Shown here: positions 1-8,573 of the stretch, one piece after another
How the letters are laid out: the number at the start of each line of letters is the position of its first letter
Position numbering within the stretch: the first letter of the stretch is position 1
Origin: Deinococcus multiflagellatus
Lineage (GTDB): Bacteria; Deinococcota; Deinococci; Deinococcales; Deinococcaceae
Assembly (NCBI RefSeq): GCF_020166415.1
Contig: NZ_JAIQXV010000025.1
Location: forward strand, 1 to 54,673
Length of the DNA: 54,673 nt
Reading direction: 5' to 3'
Position numbers and translations under genes: made by a program
The notes under the pieces: generated by a model
The model's input: the letters and a program-made list of their open reading frames with translations, nothing else
Database searches by the model: none
Told to the model about the DNA's origin: nothing

Positions 1-4
1 GGCT

Positions 5-1408
5 CTACACGTCTTCGCTGCCGGTGTCCATGCGGACAATCCGGGGCTGGAAGGTGCCGACCACGTCCACCAGATCGCGCTGGCGGCCAATCACCTCTTC
101 AATGCGCTTGTAGGCCTGGGGCGCCTCGTCAATGCCGCCGCCCAGCAGCGTCACGCCGCGCTCTTGCAAGTAAGCCTGCACGTCCTTTTTGGCCAGGGTG
201 CGCTCGGCGGCCTTGCGGCCCAGCACGCGCCCGGCGCCGTGGCTGGCGCTGCCCAGCGCCTGCGGATTGCCCCGGCCGCGCACCACGAAACCGGGGTCGG
301 CCATGCTGCCGGGAATCAGGCCCAGCTGCCCGGCTTCGGCGGGAGTGGCGCCCTTGCGGTGCACGATCAATTCCTGCTCGCCCACCGTCTGTTTCCAGGC
401 GAGGTTGTGGCTGTTGCGCACCTGCGCCAGCGGCTGCACGTTCAGGGCGCGGGCCAGCCGGGCGTGAATCAGTTCGTGGTTGGCCAGCGCGTAGCGCCCG
501 GCGAGGTTCATGGCCTGCCAGTAGGCCTGCCCCTCTTCGTGGTCCAGGGGCAGCCACGCCAGCTTCTTGGCCTTGGGGGCCAGGCCAGGGTGCAGGCGCT
601 CGGCCAGCCCTGTGAAGTGCCCCGCCACCTGCGCGCCAAAACCCCGGCTGCCGCTGTGCGACAGCACCGCCAGATACTCGCCAGCCTCCAGGCCCAGGTC
701 ACCTTCCGGCAGGGTGAAGGTGCCGAACTCCACGAAATGGTTGCCGCTGCCCGAGGTGCCGATCTGGGTGGCCGCCTTGTCGAACAGGTGGCGCAGCAGC
801 GCCTGATCGCGCCACGTGCCTTCGTGCAGCACCTCGTGGTCCGGGCGGTCCCGCTTCTCAAAGGCCACGCCCGCCCCAAAGCGGGTGTGCTTGAGCAGCA
901 GCGCCTTGCCGTCCTCGGCGTGCAGGCCCTGGGGGGCCAGCGGCAGCACGCTGAGCATCATGGAGCAGCCGATGTCCACACCCACGCCGTAGGGAATCAC
1001 CGCGTTTTCGGTGGCCAGTACGCCGCCAATGGGCAGGCCGTAGCCCACATGGGCGTCGGGCATCAGGGCGCCGGCGCGGCTGACCGGCAGGCGCATCGCC
1101 ACGTCCATCTGGGTGCGGGCGCCCGCTTCAATCAGGTCCTCGCCCCACACCGGGTAGGGCAGAGGCGTGGGGCGCAGTTCGGCGCCTTTTTGCGCGTCAC
1201 GCTTGGCCTGCTGCGCGGCCAGTTCGGCGGCCAGCGCGGCGTAGACGCCGCCCGCCAGGTACGCTTCGGGGTTGGCCTGCACCGCGCGCAGTTCCGACAG
1301 AATCTCATCGCGTTCCAGGCCCGCTTTTTCACGGGTGGCGGCGGCGGTCTGCGCCAGGGCAATGGCTTTTTTCTCCAGGCCAAGTTTTACAAGGTGTTTG
1401 CCGTTCAT
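5..1408 (-). CDS. rtcB: RNA-splicing ligase RtcB
   Basis: RtcB joins RNA ends carrying a 2',3'-cyclic phosphate (or 3'-phosphate) to 5'-OH ends, using GTP and Mn2+. It acts in the cytoplasm in tRNA or rRNA repair. The 467-residue protein shows the family landmarks: GVDIGC with metal-ligand Cys148, GSGNHFVE with His224, HSGSRG with His251, NSHNLAW with His334, and GSASHGAGR, where His390 matches the guanylylated histidine of E. coli RtcB. An N-terminal stretch of about 90 residues, rich in Ala, Glu and Lys and probably helical, precedes the catalytic fold; E. coli RtcB is shorter (about 408 residues). The gene appears monocistronic, and no rtcA or rtcR is nearby. No clear Shine-Dalgarno sequence lies before the ATG. 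Family assignment is secure; the in vivo substrate is not visible from sequence. Confidence 0.95.
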   Translation of the reverse strand: MNGKHLVKLGLEKKAIALAQTAAATREKAGLERDEILSELRAVQANPEAYLAGGVYAALAAELAAQQAKRDAQKGAELRPTPLPYPVWGEDLIEAGARTQMDVAMRLPVSRAGALMPDAHVGYGLPIGGVLATENAVIPYGVGVDIGCSMMLSVLPLAPQGLHAEDGKALLLKHTRFGAGVAFEKRDRPDHEVLHEGTWRDQALLRHLFDKAATQIGTSGSGNHFVEFGTFTLPEGDLGLEAGEYLAVLSHSGSRGFGAQVAGHFTGLAERLHPGLAPKAKKLAWLPLDHEEGQAYWQAMNLAGRYALANHELIHARLARALNVQPLAQVRNSHNLAWKQTVGEQELIVHRKGATPAEAGQLGLIPGSMADPGFVVRGRGNPQALGSASHGAGRVLGRKAAERTLAKKDVQAYLQERGVTLLGGGIDEAPQAYKRIEEVIGRQRDLVDVVGTFQPRIVRMDTGSEDV

Positions 1409-2021
1409 GGGGGTCTCGTTTCAGGGGGGAGAGGGGGCGGGAAAGTGGTCAAGGGAAGGGCGATCAGCGCCGTCTGCTGGGTCGGTCATGGGGGGCCTCC
1501 TGTGCCCTGCACTGTGGCGCGCGGCGCCGGAGCGCGGCATCGGCCAGACGGCCGAGGGGACGCTAGGGCAATTCGCCAGCCCGGCCCAGGGGCATGGTTC
1601 ATTTCATCCCCCAGGTCCCCCTGGGCAGATGAGGCGACGCTGGCCGGGCGTGAAGCTTGGGACCGGGCCATTAAGGCATGAAGGCTGTGCAGAGGAGGAC
1701 CGGGCCTGGTCTGGGCGAAGCGCGGGGGCCGTGGCGCTCTACAGGACAGGAGCCGTGGAGCAGCGCCTAGAGCGGTTGACGAAAGAGTCCCCTCATGAGG
1801 ATTCCGGTTGATCAGTTATTCCATAACTGATCAACCCGACCGGAGGGAGAAGGAAAAACGGTGACGGGTAGGAGTGGAAGCACCGAAGCGAAGCGGAGGG
1901 ACTGTAACGGATTATCCGGAATCCGTATCACCCCTCGCTGCGCGAGGCCCTCTCCCACGAGGGGAGAGGGTCAAGAACCAACAGCATCTTTATGTCAAAC
2001 GCTCTAAGCCCCCCGTGGCCC
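1409..2021. other. gene-free region holding dispersed repeats
   Basis: I see no convincing gene here. The stretch contains a MITE-like element at 1795-1928, flanked by a second dispersed sequence. GAGCGGTTGAC at 1769 continues into TCCCCTCA. From 1948 an inverted pair CCCTCTCCC/GGGAGAGGG runs into GAGAGGGTCAAGAAC and CATCTTTATG. The same two flanks occur joined together at 12472-12535, which suggests that the MITE-like element inserted into an older repeat here. Confidence 0.6.
1795..1928. repeat. MITE-like element, copy A
   Basis: The element is bounded by inverted ends GGATTCCGG (1799-1807) and CCGGAATCC (1916-1924). Inside it is a perfect hairpin: GGTTGATCAGTTAT at 1806-1819, a 3-base loop, and its complement at 1823-1836. 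Read on the minus strand it aligns along most of its length with copy B at 53281-53427: shared blocks include GGTGC-TCCAC, GTCACCG-TTTTCCT, CCTCCGGTCGGGT and the CCGGAATCC end. It encodes no protein. This fits the small non-coding repeats known in Deinococcus genomes. The exact borders and any target duplication are uncertain. Confidence 0.7.
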
Positions 2022-2615
2022 TCAGCGCACCGCGGGCCAGCCGCGTGCGTCTAACGCCAGTTGCCGCGCTTGCACGGGCACGCGGCGCAGCAGGCGAAAG
2101 CCGAAGCTGGTCCAGCGCCACTCGCTCAGGGCCTGCCCGGGGGCCTGCGGGGCTGCGTAGGTGACTTCCAGGGTGACCAATGTGCCGTCCGGGCGCACCG
2201 TCAGCGCCGAGACCGGCTGAAACAGCGCGCTGCCCACCCAGACTTCCTGATAGCGCCCCCCGGGCCGGGGCCGCAGCACCGCAATGTGGGCGCTGCGGCC
2301 CTGGGCGTCGCGGTTGGCGGTGATGGGCGTGGGGGCCGCCGCCCAGCGCCCGATGGGCCAGTCGCGCCAGGGTCGCCAGAGGGCCAGCACGCATTCGGGC
2401 TGCCGGTCGCCCGTCACGTCGGCCCAGGCCTGGCTGCGCACGTCCCAGTCGGGGGGCAGGGTCAGGGCCGGGCAGGGGGGCGCGGGGCGCATCTGGAACG
2501 CTGGCCCCCACTGGCCTCCCGGGTTCAGCGCGCGCCAGGGGGGTGATCCGGCGCCGCCGGCCAGGGCCATCGGCAGCGCCAGCAGCAAGATCAGCCCCCA
2601 CTGCCGGGTCAGCAT
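2022..2615 (-). CDS. secreted protein of unknown function
   Basis: I do not recognise a family. The 197-residue product begins with a signal peptide: charged MLTRQWG, a hydrophobic run LILLLALPMALA, then a small-residue cleavage region. The rest is rich in Trp, Pro and Arg. A WADVTGD-QPECVLALWRPW segment (about residues 67-84) resembles the calcium-binding-like repeats of FG-GAP or VCBS-type secreted proteins, but a single repeat is too little to assign. Its ATG overlaps the stop of the upstream CapA-like gene in ATGCTGA (2609-2615), so the two are almost surely co-transcribed and translationally coupled. A shared role at the cell surface is inference. Confidence 0.7.
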   Translation of the reverse strand: MLTRQWGLILLLALPMALAGGAGSPPWRALNPGGQWGPAFQMRPAPPCPALTLPPDWDVRSQAWADVTGDRQPECVLALWRPWRDWPIGRWAAAPTPITANRDAQGRSAHIAVLRPRPGGRYQEVWVGSALFQPVSALTVRPDGTLVTLEVTYAAPQAPGQALSEWRWTSFGFRLLRRVPVQARQLALDARGWPAVR

Positions 2616-3508
2616 GGGGGCAGGCCCAGGCGGCGCAGGGCGGCGCGGCGGTCCTCGCCCGTGGCGGGCCCCACGCGCCCCGCGCGAATGCGGGTGGGCA
2701 CGGCGCAGGCGGCGCCCACCTGCCGCAGCGGAACGCGGACCACCGCGCCCACGCGGGTGGCGGGCAGCGCCTGATCAAACAGCAGGTTGCCCAGGCTGTA
2801 GAGCACCAGCGCGGGGCCCCGGGGGCCGCGCCGCACCTCGTGGCCCTGCAGGACATGGGGCCCGCTGCCCGCCACGAGGGTGGCCCCCGCCGCCACGAGT
2901 GAGCGGGCCTGCGCGCGCTGCCGGGCCGTGGTCAGGCCGTATTCCTCGCCCCAGTGCGGCAGCACCACCACCCACGCCCCCTGCGCCGCCGCCGCCCGGA
3001 TGGCCGCCAGGGGGGGCGGCGTGCGCCCGTCGTCCAGGTAGGCCACAAAGGCCACGTGTTCGCCGCCCACGCGGCTCAGGGTGGGTGTGCGGGTCACGGG
3101 CACCACCCCGGCGGCGCGCAGGGCGGCCTGCGACTGTGTCTGCCCGGCCGGCCCACCGTCGCGGGCATGGTTATTCTCGGTGCCCAGGTGGGTGAAGGGG
3201 GCCAGCGCGGCCACCCCCGCTGGCGGCGCGCGCAGGTCAATGCCCGGGGTCTGGCGCGGGGTAGTCGTCAGAGGGGATTCCAGATTGGCGGCGGTGGCCT
3301 CGGCGCGCAGGGCCGGGGCCACCCCCGCCAGCGCGGCGGGCCAGTCGCTGGCATTGGCTGCCGCCACCCCACGCGCGAGGCTCACGTCGCCCGCCACTGC
3401 CAGCACCGGACCCGCCGGGGCCCTGTCCCGCCCACCCGACACCAGCAGGGCGCCCAGCGCGAACAGCAGCAGGCCGACCCCTCCCGGCCAGAGGATGCGC
3501 ACGTTCAC
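2609..3508 (-). CDS. CapA-family (poly-gamma-glutamate capsule type) metallophosphatase-like protein
   Basis: This belongs to the PGA_cap/CapA family, a calcineurin-like fold found in capsule and polyglutamate enzymes, usually anchored outside the cytoplasmic membrane. Visible motifs are AVAGDVSLARG near the start, ANLESPL, TENNHARDGG (the family's NNHxxDxG motif), LPHWGEEY and GSGPHVLQG. An N-terminal hydrophobic segment, LLLFALGALLVSGG, acts as signal or anchor. I prefer the GTG at 3508 (VNVRILWPGG) because it puts the hydrophobic segment at the N terminus; an in-frame ATG at 3550 would add 14 residues, and neither start has a good Shine-Dalgarno. The 3' end overlaps the next gene by seven bases. 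A GGAACAGCC/GGCTGTTCC hairpin lies just upstream (3555-3583). The substrate is unknown. Confidence 0.82.
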   Translation of the reverse strand: MNVRILWPGGVGLLLFALGALLVSGGRDRAPAGPVLAVAGDVSLARGVAAANASDWPAALAGVAPALRAEATAANLESPLTTTPRQTPGIDLRAPPAGVAALAPFTHLGTENNHARDGGPAGQTQSQAALRAAGVVPVTRTPTLSRVGGEHVAFVAYLDDGRTPPPLAAIRAAAAQGAWVVVLPHWGEEYGLTTARQRAQARSLVAAGATLVAGSGPHVLQGHEVRRGPRGPALVLYSLGNLLFDQALPATRVGAVVRVPLRQVGAACAVPTRIRAGRVGPATGEDRRAALRRLGLPPC

Positions 3509-3554
3509 GGCGTTCTGGCCTGCCCCGCGCTCAAACGGCCTGCCGTCCATTGCC

Positions 3555-3583
3555 GGAACAGCCAGAACAGAACGGGCTGTTCC
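3555..3583. promoter_or_regulatory. inverted repeat upstream of the CapA-like gene
   Basis: GGAACAGCC at 3555-3563 and GGCTGTTCC at 3575-3583 form perfect 9-bp arms around an 11-base loop. The repeat sits about 47 bases upstream of the preferred GTG start. It could be an operator or a transcript hairpin. No poly-T follows on either strand. Confidence 0.4.
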
Positions 3584-3597
3584 TCTCCTGCGGAGCC

Positions 3598-3705
3598 TTC
3601 CAGGTTCAATTCCCGGAAATCCATATTTCTTCTGTGCTGCGCCGCTCTGCGAGGCCCTCCGGTTGGAGACATTCCAGAACGTCTGATGGAATGGTTCGGA
3701 AACCG
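3598..3705. repeat. partial MITE-like element, copy C
   Basis: The 32 bases at 3635-3666, from TGCTGCGCCGCTCTGCG to CCTCCGGTTGG, match 53359-53390 inside copy B with two mismatches. Similarity continues weakly downstream to GGTTCGGAAACC. The other half of the element is not recognisable, so this looks like a decayed or truncated copy. It lies just beyond the 3' end of the DUF3160 gene. Confidence 0.55.
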
Positions 3706-3707
3706 TC

Positions 3708-5756
3708 TCACTTCACCACAATGCCGCTCAGCCACGGGTGCAGGGGCGGCACCTTGCCGCTGCGCAGCTGGGCGCGCCACGTCTCGTTGGTCAGGCGGCT
3801 GCCAGCCGGCACCGTGAATTCGTACTGGCTGTACACGCCGCCGCGCGCCACCTGCAGGCCGCCCCGGCCATCGGGCACCACCGCGTACAGCTCGTGGATA
3901 TAGCCGGTGGCCTGTTCCAGCGCCCGGCCGTTGCCCGTGGCGACATCGGCCACCACGGCCGCCATGTCGTTGTCGTCGAACTCGCTGGCGTTCTCGCCGT
4001 CCTGGGGGTCAGCGCTGGCCAGTTTCATCTGCTCCAGCCAGCCGCCGTACAGGTGCAGCCGCTCGTAGTCGTCGGCGCTCAGGGCCTGCCCGGCCAGCTG
4101 CCGGGTGGTCGCCATGTTCAGGAACGTCAGCATGGAGCGCAGTTCATCCAGGTTCTGCTTGGTGCGGGCCGACAGCACACCCTGGCCGACCAGCACCCGG
4201 CGGGTCAGCGCCTCCAGGGTCAGCAGCCGGGTCCACACCGCCGCATTGGGCTCCACGTAGCCGCGCGCGGGCTGGGGCTCGGCGCCGCCGCCCATCTCGG
4301 CCATCGTCTGTTTGGCGTACAGGATGGTGTCGTGGCGCAGTTCGGTCCACGAGCCCAGGGCGGTGAGCATCTCCTTGCGGGTCCAGGCCGCCGTGCGCAT
4401 AAAGGCCGGGTAGCGGGCGTCGCGCGCGGCGGGCCGGGCCAGCGGCTGCAGGGCGTACAGCCAGCCGCTGTACACGTTGGCGGTCCAGTCGGCTTCTTTT
4501 AGGGCGGCAAAGCTGGCGCGCACCTTGGCCATCTGCGGCAGGTAGTTGGCGTAGCGGTCCTCGCCCGAGCGGCGTAGTTCGTTCAGCGCGGCGTCGCTGC
4601 CCAGGGCCGCCAGCAGGTCCAGGCCGCGCGGCAGCCAGCGTTCCTGGCCCTGGGTGCCCACCTCGCGGTACACCAGCCGCTGAAAGGCCGCGCCGTCCAG
4701 GGTGAAGCGCTGGCCCATCAGGCGGAAGCCCAGGGTGTCGCGCTCGCGCGCCTCGCGGCCCTCGCCAGGCCGGACCACGGTGAACAGGCTGTTCACCTGC
4801 GGCGGGGGCAGCTTGGCCAGCGCCGCCTGGAAGGTGCTCAGCACCGCCGGGTCCGCCAGCCGGCGCACCTGCCCGCCCGTGGCGGCCTTCAGGGCGTCGG
4901 CGTACTGGCGGTAATCCAGGTCGTCGCTGCGGCCAATCAGGAGGGCGGTGGGATCGTAGATGCGCGCCCAGAGCTTCTGGGCCTCGGGGTTGCCGCTGAT
5001 CAGGTTGGTGAGCAGCGCGGCCACGCGGGTTTCGCCGGGGCTTTTCACGCGCAGGTTCAGGCGGCCCAGCCACATCATGGTGCGGAAATAGCGCTTCAGG
5101 GCGTCGCTGCGGGTGTAGTGGCCGCGCGGCACGTACTGCGAGTAATCCTCTTCCAGATTGGTGGCGGCAAAGATGGGCGACGTGGCTTGGCCCTGGTGGG
5201 CGTCAATCAGCCGCACCTCCTGGGCCACCAGGGCCGCCACCTCGGCCGGGGGGGTGGTGGCCGGGTCTATCAGTTCCTGCGCCACCGCCAGGTAAGCCAG
5301 GGCGCGCCGGGCGTCGCCTTCCAGGGCCGTGCCCTTCAGGGCGGCGTGCTGGCGCCGGGCATCCGCGACCAGCAGCGCGGTCATGCGGCGCAGGGCGGGC
5401 GACAGGGCCTCGCGTTCCAGGTCGCGCAGCAGCTTGCTGAACACGAGGTGGTAGGCGTGCAGCATGGAGTCGGTGGTCACGAACACCGGCTGGTTCAGGT
5501 AGCGCGTGGCCTCGTACACGCCGTCGAAGTGCGCCCAGGTGGCGGGCGCGATCACGAAGCCGTTCTTGCTCAGGGCCGCGCGCTGGGCGGGGCTCAGACC
5601 GCTGGTGCCCACCTCGGGGTCCGAACGCAGCAGTTCCTGGTTCTTGATGGCCGAGAGGTTCAGCGGCAGGGTGTACGAACTGGGGGCGGCCAGGGCGGCA
5701 GGGAGCAGGGCCGCGCCGGGCAGGGCCAGCAGCAAGGTGAGGGTCAGGCGGCGCAT
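3708..5756 (-). CDS. DUF3160 family secreted protein
   Basis: The 682-residue protein has a clear signal peptide (MRRLTLTLLLALPGAALLPAALA) and the DUF3160 domain over most of its length. Recognisable parts are LSKNGFVI, TTDSMLHAYHLVFSKLLRDLE (about residues 94-114), QKLWARIYDP, and the acidic C-terminal segment FDDNDMAAVVADVATG. The family is common in Deinococcus and in some other bacteria and archaea; no activity is established that I know of. The gene stands alone. A TATGAC box six bases before the ATG, with no Shine-Dalgarno, suggests a leaderless transcript. Product location (periplasm or outside) is inferred from the signal peptide. Confidence 0.88.
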   Translation of the reverse strand: MRRLTLTLLLALPGAALLPAALAAPSSYTLPLNLSAIKNQELLRSDPEVGTSGLSPAQRAALSKNGFVIAPATWAHFDGVYEATRYLNQPVFVTTDSMLHAYHLVFSKLLRDLEREALSPALRRMTALLVADARRQHAALKGTALEGDARRALAYLAVAQELIDPATTPPAEVAALVAQEVRLIDAHQGQATSPIFAATNLEEDYSQYVPRGHYTRSDALKRYFRTMMWLGRLNLRVKSPGETRVAALLTNLISGNPEAQKLWARIYDPTALLIGRSDDLDYRQYADALKAATGGQVRRLADPAVLSTFQAALAKLPPPQVNSLFTVVRPGEGREARERDTLGFRLMGQRFTLDGAAFQRLVYREVGTQGQERWLPRGLDLLAALGSDAALNELRRSGEDRYANYLPQMAKVRASFAALKEADWTANVYSGWLYALQPLARPAARDARYPAFMRTAAWTRKEMLTALGSWTELRHDTILYAKQTMAEMGGGAEPQPARGYVEPNAAVWTRLLTLEALTRRVLVGQGVLSARTKQNLDELRSMLTFLNMATTRQLAGQALSADDYERLHLYGGWLEQMKLASADPQDGENASEFDDNDMAAVVADVATGNGRALEQATGYIHELYAVVPDGRGGLQVARGGVYSQYEFTVPAGSRLTNETWRAQLRSGKVPPLHPWLSGIVVK

Positions 5757-5867
5757 GGGGCTGTCATACCACGCCGCCTTCTGGTCGTTGTCGGCAGATG
5801 CCGGGAGAGAGAAGGGGCTCCTGGGCTGATTCAGGAAAAGGTTGCCTGTTCCGAGGGTTTCCTCGGG

Positions 5868-6917
5868 TTACGCGATGTCATCAGGTCCCCAGAACTCAAA
5901 GGCCCGCCAGACCCGCTGCTTTTCTAGTTGTAGTAAATCTTGTTCCACCACGTCACGCATTGAGGGGTGAAACACCACCTCCAGCGTGCCCAACCCTTTC
6001 ATCCGAAGTTCCGCCGCAAGGTCAAGGAGGACGCCCAGATACATGACGCGCTCGTCTGGAGTGACCTGTGTCACACCATGATGATTAACACGCAGGTGGG
6101 TCAGCACGTTTGGGTATACACACCGTAAACAATCCCAGAAGGCATTGAAATTCCTCCCGAAATACGAACTGTCCTCAAAAATCGGATTCAGGTGCTGACG
6201 CTGCCCATCATAAATACACGCGCCATAGCGCTCGAACACCGCCTGGGCAGTCTGTAGACCGGAAGGAAGGTCTACTGTCAGACCATCCATTGCAGGACAG
6301 AGTGCCTCTGAGAACGTGAGGCATGACCGCAGCGCCTGGGTCTGCTCTGTGCCCTCCGTCCAGGCCCGTGGATCAAGACTGAATTCGGTTCGGTGCTGCC
6401 ATAAGGTTGACTGCACGCCTCGCCAGATGGTTCCAGGATGGGTTTCGCTCAGCACAGCAAAGGTTTCCATCCAGGCCTCAAGCGTGGCCCTCTTCGCCTC
6501 AGGCATCCCCGCACTCAGAGGGGTCATGGGCACGGCGAAGCAGAACCGGTACCCCACTTCTGTAGGCTCAACCCAACTGGCGCACTCCACGGCTTCAGAG
6601 CCCACGCCCAGCGTGGCACCTCGGTAGATTTCCGTCTTGGCACTCCAATTCCAGGTCGTTCGGTCAGGCTCCTGCCGGTCATCGACCCCCTGCTCCAAAA
6701 GCCCCTGAGACCAGACCCCTCTCAGCTCTGGATGGCGCCACACGTCCACCCAGACCTCCCCCAACTGGCTCGCCTGCGGCACATCAAGCGTCCACTGCAG
6801 GATCGTTGTCCACTGACTGGGAGCGGAGAACAGCCTGGGCATACGATTCCACCATTCGGTGTGAGCAAGGGGATGCCGAGTTTGAGGGCCCCAGTGAGTC
6901 GAGCGCTCAGACGCCAT
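5868..6917 (-). CDS. protein with C-terminal barstar-like domain (orphan immunity protein)
   Basis: The 349-residue protein has two parts. Residues 1 to about 220 match nothing I recognise and are rich in Trp and Glu. The region from about residue 240 carries the barstar signature: SYFGRNFNAFWDCLR lines up with barstar's YYGENLDALWDCLT, followed by the LEVVFH strand. Barstar-fold proteins inhibit barnase-type RNases and serve as immunity proteins for polymorphic toxins. No RNase toxin is encoded nearby, so this is an orphan immunity or defence gene, or a regulator reusing the fold. GC content is visibly lower than in the neighbours, which suggests transfer. A TAGAGT box six bases before the ATG and the lack of a Shine-Dalgarno point to a leaderless mRNA. 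Confidence 0.75.
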   Translation of the reverse strand: MASERSTHWGPQTRHPLAHTEWWNRMPRLFSAPSQWTTILQWTLDVPQASQLGEVWVDVWRHPELRGVWSQGLLEQGVDDRQEPDRTTWNWSAKTEIYRGATLGVGSEAVECASWVEPTEVGYRFCFAVPMTPLSAGMPEAKRATLEAWMETFAVLSETHPGTIWRGVQSTLWQHRTEFSLDPRAWTEGTEQTQALRSCLTFSEALCPAMDGLTVDLPSGLQTAQAVFERYGACIYDGQRQHLNPIFEDSSYFGRNFNAFWDCLRCVYPNVLTHLRVNHHGVTQVTPDERVMYLGVLLDLAAELRMKGLGTLEVVFHPSMRDVVEQDLLQLEKQRVWRAFEFWGPDDIA

Positions 6918-6963
6918 AAGCGCACTCTATGATGGCCCGCTGAGCCCTGGGGCCAGAAGGGGA

Positions 6964-7033
6964 ACCCTCAATGCTGCCTACGACGCTGTCTGTGCCAAAC
7001 ACGCACTTGGGTTGCCCCAGAGGCATTGAGGGT
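6964..7033. repeat. inverted repeat with CCCTCAATGC core
   Basis: ACCCTCAATGC at 6964-6974 is the exact complement of GCATTGAGGGT at 7023-7033; with one bulge the pairing extends outward to GGGG/CCCC. The intervening 48 bases show nothing clear. The same CCCTCAATGC core makes the hairpin at 37316-37357, so this may be a small dispersed repeat family. Confidence 0.5.
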
Positions 7034-7118
7034 CAACCCCTGGGTGGCTCTGGGAGTCGTTATGGGCTGCATGGGTTACAGCAGACAGTGGCGGTCAGCG
7101 TTCGTCTTGATGTGGCGC

Positions 7119-8573
7119 CTAGACCCGCAGCGCGGCTTCGGCCTCGGCGGTTTCGTTCCAGGGGAGGGTCTCGGCGGCGCGTTCCAGCGTGTCTTCGGGG
7201 CCCTTGCCCGCCAGCAGCACGGTGTCGCCGGGCCGGGCCCCGGCAATCGCCGCCCGGATGGCCTCGCGGCGGTCCGGAACGCGGGTGAAATTCGTGCGCC
7301 CCGCGTCCCGCGCGCCCCGTTCCATCTCGTCCAGAATCTCGTCCAGCGGGGTGTCGCGGCAGTCTTCTTCCGTGAAAAAGGCGTGGTCGGCCAGCCGGGT
7401 GGCGACCTCGCCCAGCGGCGCGCGCTTACCCGGGTCGCGCGGGCCGCCCGCCGACCCGATCACCACCAGCAGCCGCCCCGGCGTGGTGGCGCGCAGGGTG
7501 CTCAGGGCCTTGTCCAGGCTGGGGGGCGTGTGGGCAAAGTCCACGATCACCCGCCGCCCCTGTGGGTCAGGCACCAGCTGCATGCGGCCGGGCACCCCGG
7601 CAAAGGTGGCCAGCCCGGCGCGCAGCTGCGCCACACCCGCCCCCAGGTGCGCCGCCGCCGCCATCGCCGCCAGGGCGTTGGCCACGTTAAAGCGGCCGAT
7701 CATGGGCAACTGGGCGTCGAACTCGCCCAGCGGCGAGACCACATGAAAGTGCAGGCCGGTGGAGCGCTCTTCAACGCCCCCGGCGCGCCAGTCGGCGTGT
7801 TGGCCTTCGGCGGAATAGGTGGTTTCCTGGGGGGCCACGCCGCGCAGCTGGGCGGTCCAGGGGTCGTCCACGTTCAGCACCGCGAAGGGCGAACGCTCGA
7901 TCAGGCGCCGCTTGTCGGCAAAGTAGCGGTCCATGGTGCCGTGAAAGTCCAGGTGTTCGGGGCTCAGGTGGGTCCAGATGGCCGCCGACCACGCCACGCC
8001 GCGCACCCGGTCCAGGGCCAGGGCGTGGCTGCTGGCTTCCAGCACGGCGGCCTGTGCGCCCGCTGCGATCATCTCGGCCAGGGTGGCCTGCACCTGCGGC
8101 GCCTCGGGGGTGGTGAAGTGCGCGGGGAAATGGCGCAGTTCGCCGTCCGGCAGCTCGTAGCCAGCGGTGCTCAGCAGGCCGGTGCGCAGGCCAGCGGCGC
8201 GCAGCAGGTGGCGGGTGAGCCAGCTGGTGGTGGTCTTGCCGTCGGTGCCGGTGACCCCCACCACGCGCAGGCCCTGGCTGGGGTGCCCGGCCAGGGCGGC
8301 GGCGGCGTCGGCCAGGGCGGCGCGGGCGCCCGGCACCGTCAGGTAGGGCAGGGGCGAGGCAACGCCTTCGGGCAGCCCCTCGCCCAGCACCGCCACCGCG
8401 CCCGCCTGGGCCACCTGTGCCAGAAAACTGTGCCCGTCAAAGCGCGCGCCGCGAATAGCCACGAACGCGAACCCCGGCTGCACCCAGTCGGCGTTGTGGG
8501 TCACCCCGGTGACCTCGGGGTTGGCGTCGGGGGCACTCAGGTGCAGGGCAGCGGCCAGCTCGGCAAGGCGCAT
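7119..8573 (-). CDS. murE: MurE-type UDP-MurNAc-tripeptide ligase
   Basis: MurE adds the third amino acid to UDP-MurNAc-L-Ala-D-Glu in peptidoglycan synthesis, in the cytoplasm, using ATP. The 484-residue product has the Mur ligase order: N-terminal domain (VTGVTHNADWVQPGFAFVAIRG), ATP-binding GVTGTDGKTTT at about residues 101-111, central DVHLSPEHLDFHGTMDRYF-like region and C-terminal ligase domain with VDFAHTPPSLDKAL. The third-residue specificity loop reads FFTEEDCRDTP rather than the DNPR typical of diaminopimelate-adding enzymes; Deinococcus wall peptides carry L-ornithine, so ornithine is the likely substrate. I chose the ATG at 8573 because a TATCAT box ends seven bases upstream (leaderless); an ATG at 8582 would lie inside that box. 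Two kinases and glmS follow further along. Confidence 0.9.
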   Translation of the reverse strand: MRLAELAAALHLSAPDANPEVTGVTHNADWVQPGFAFVAIRGARFDGHSFLAQVAQAGAVAVLGEGLPEGVASPLPYLTVPGARAALADAAAALAGHPSQGLRVVGVTGTDGKTTTSWLTRHLLRAAGLRTGLLSTAGYELPDGELRHFPAHFTTPEAPQVQATLAEMIAAGAQAAVLEASSHALALDRVRGVAWSAAIWTHLSPEHLDFHGTMDRYFADKRRLIERSPFAVLNVDDPWTAQLRGVAPQETTYSAEGQHADWRAGGVEERSTGLHFHVVSPLGEFDAQLPMIGRFNVANALAAMAAAAHLGAGVAQLRAGLATFAGVPGRMQLVPDPQGRRVIVDFAHTPPSLDKALSTLRATTPGRLLVVIGSAGGPRDPGKRAPLGEVATRLADHAFFTEEDCRDTPLDEILDEMERGARDAGRTNFTRVPDRREAIRAAIAGARPGDTVLLAGKGPEDTLERAAETLPWNETAEAEAALRV

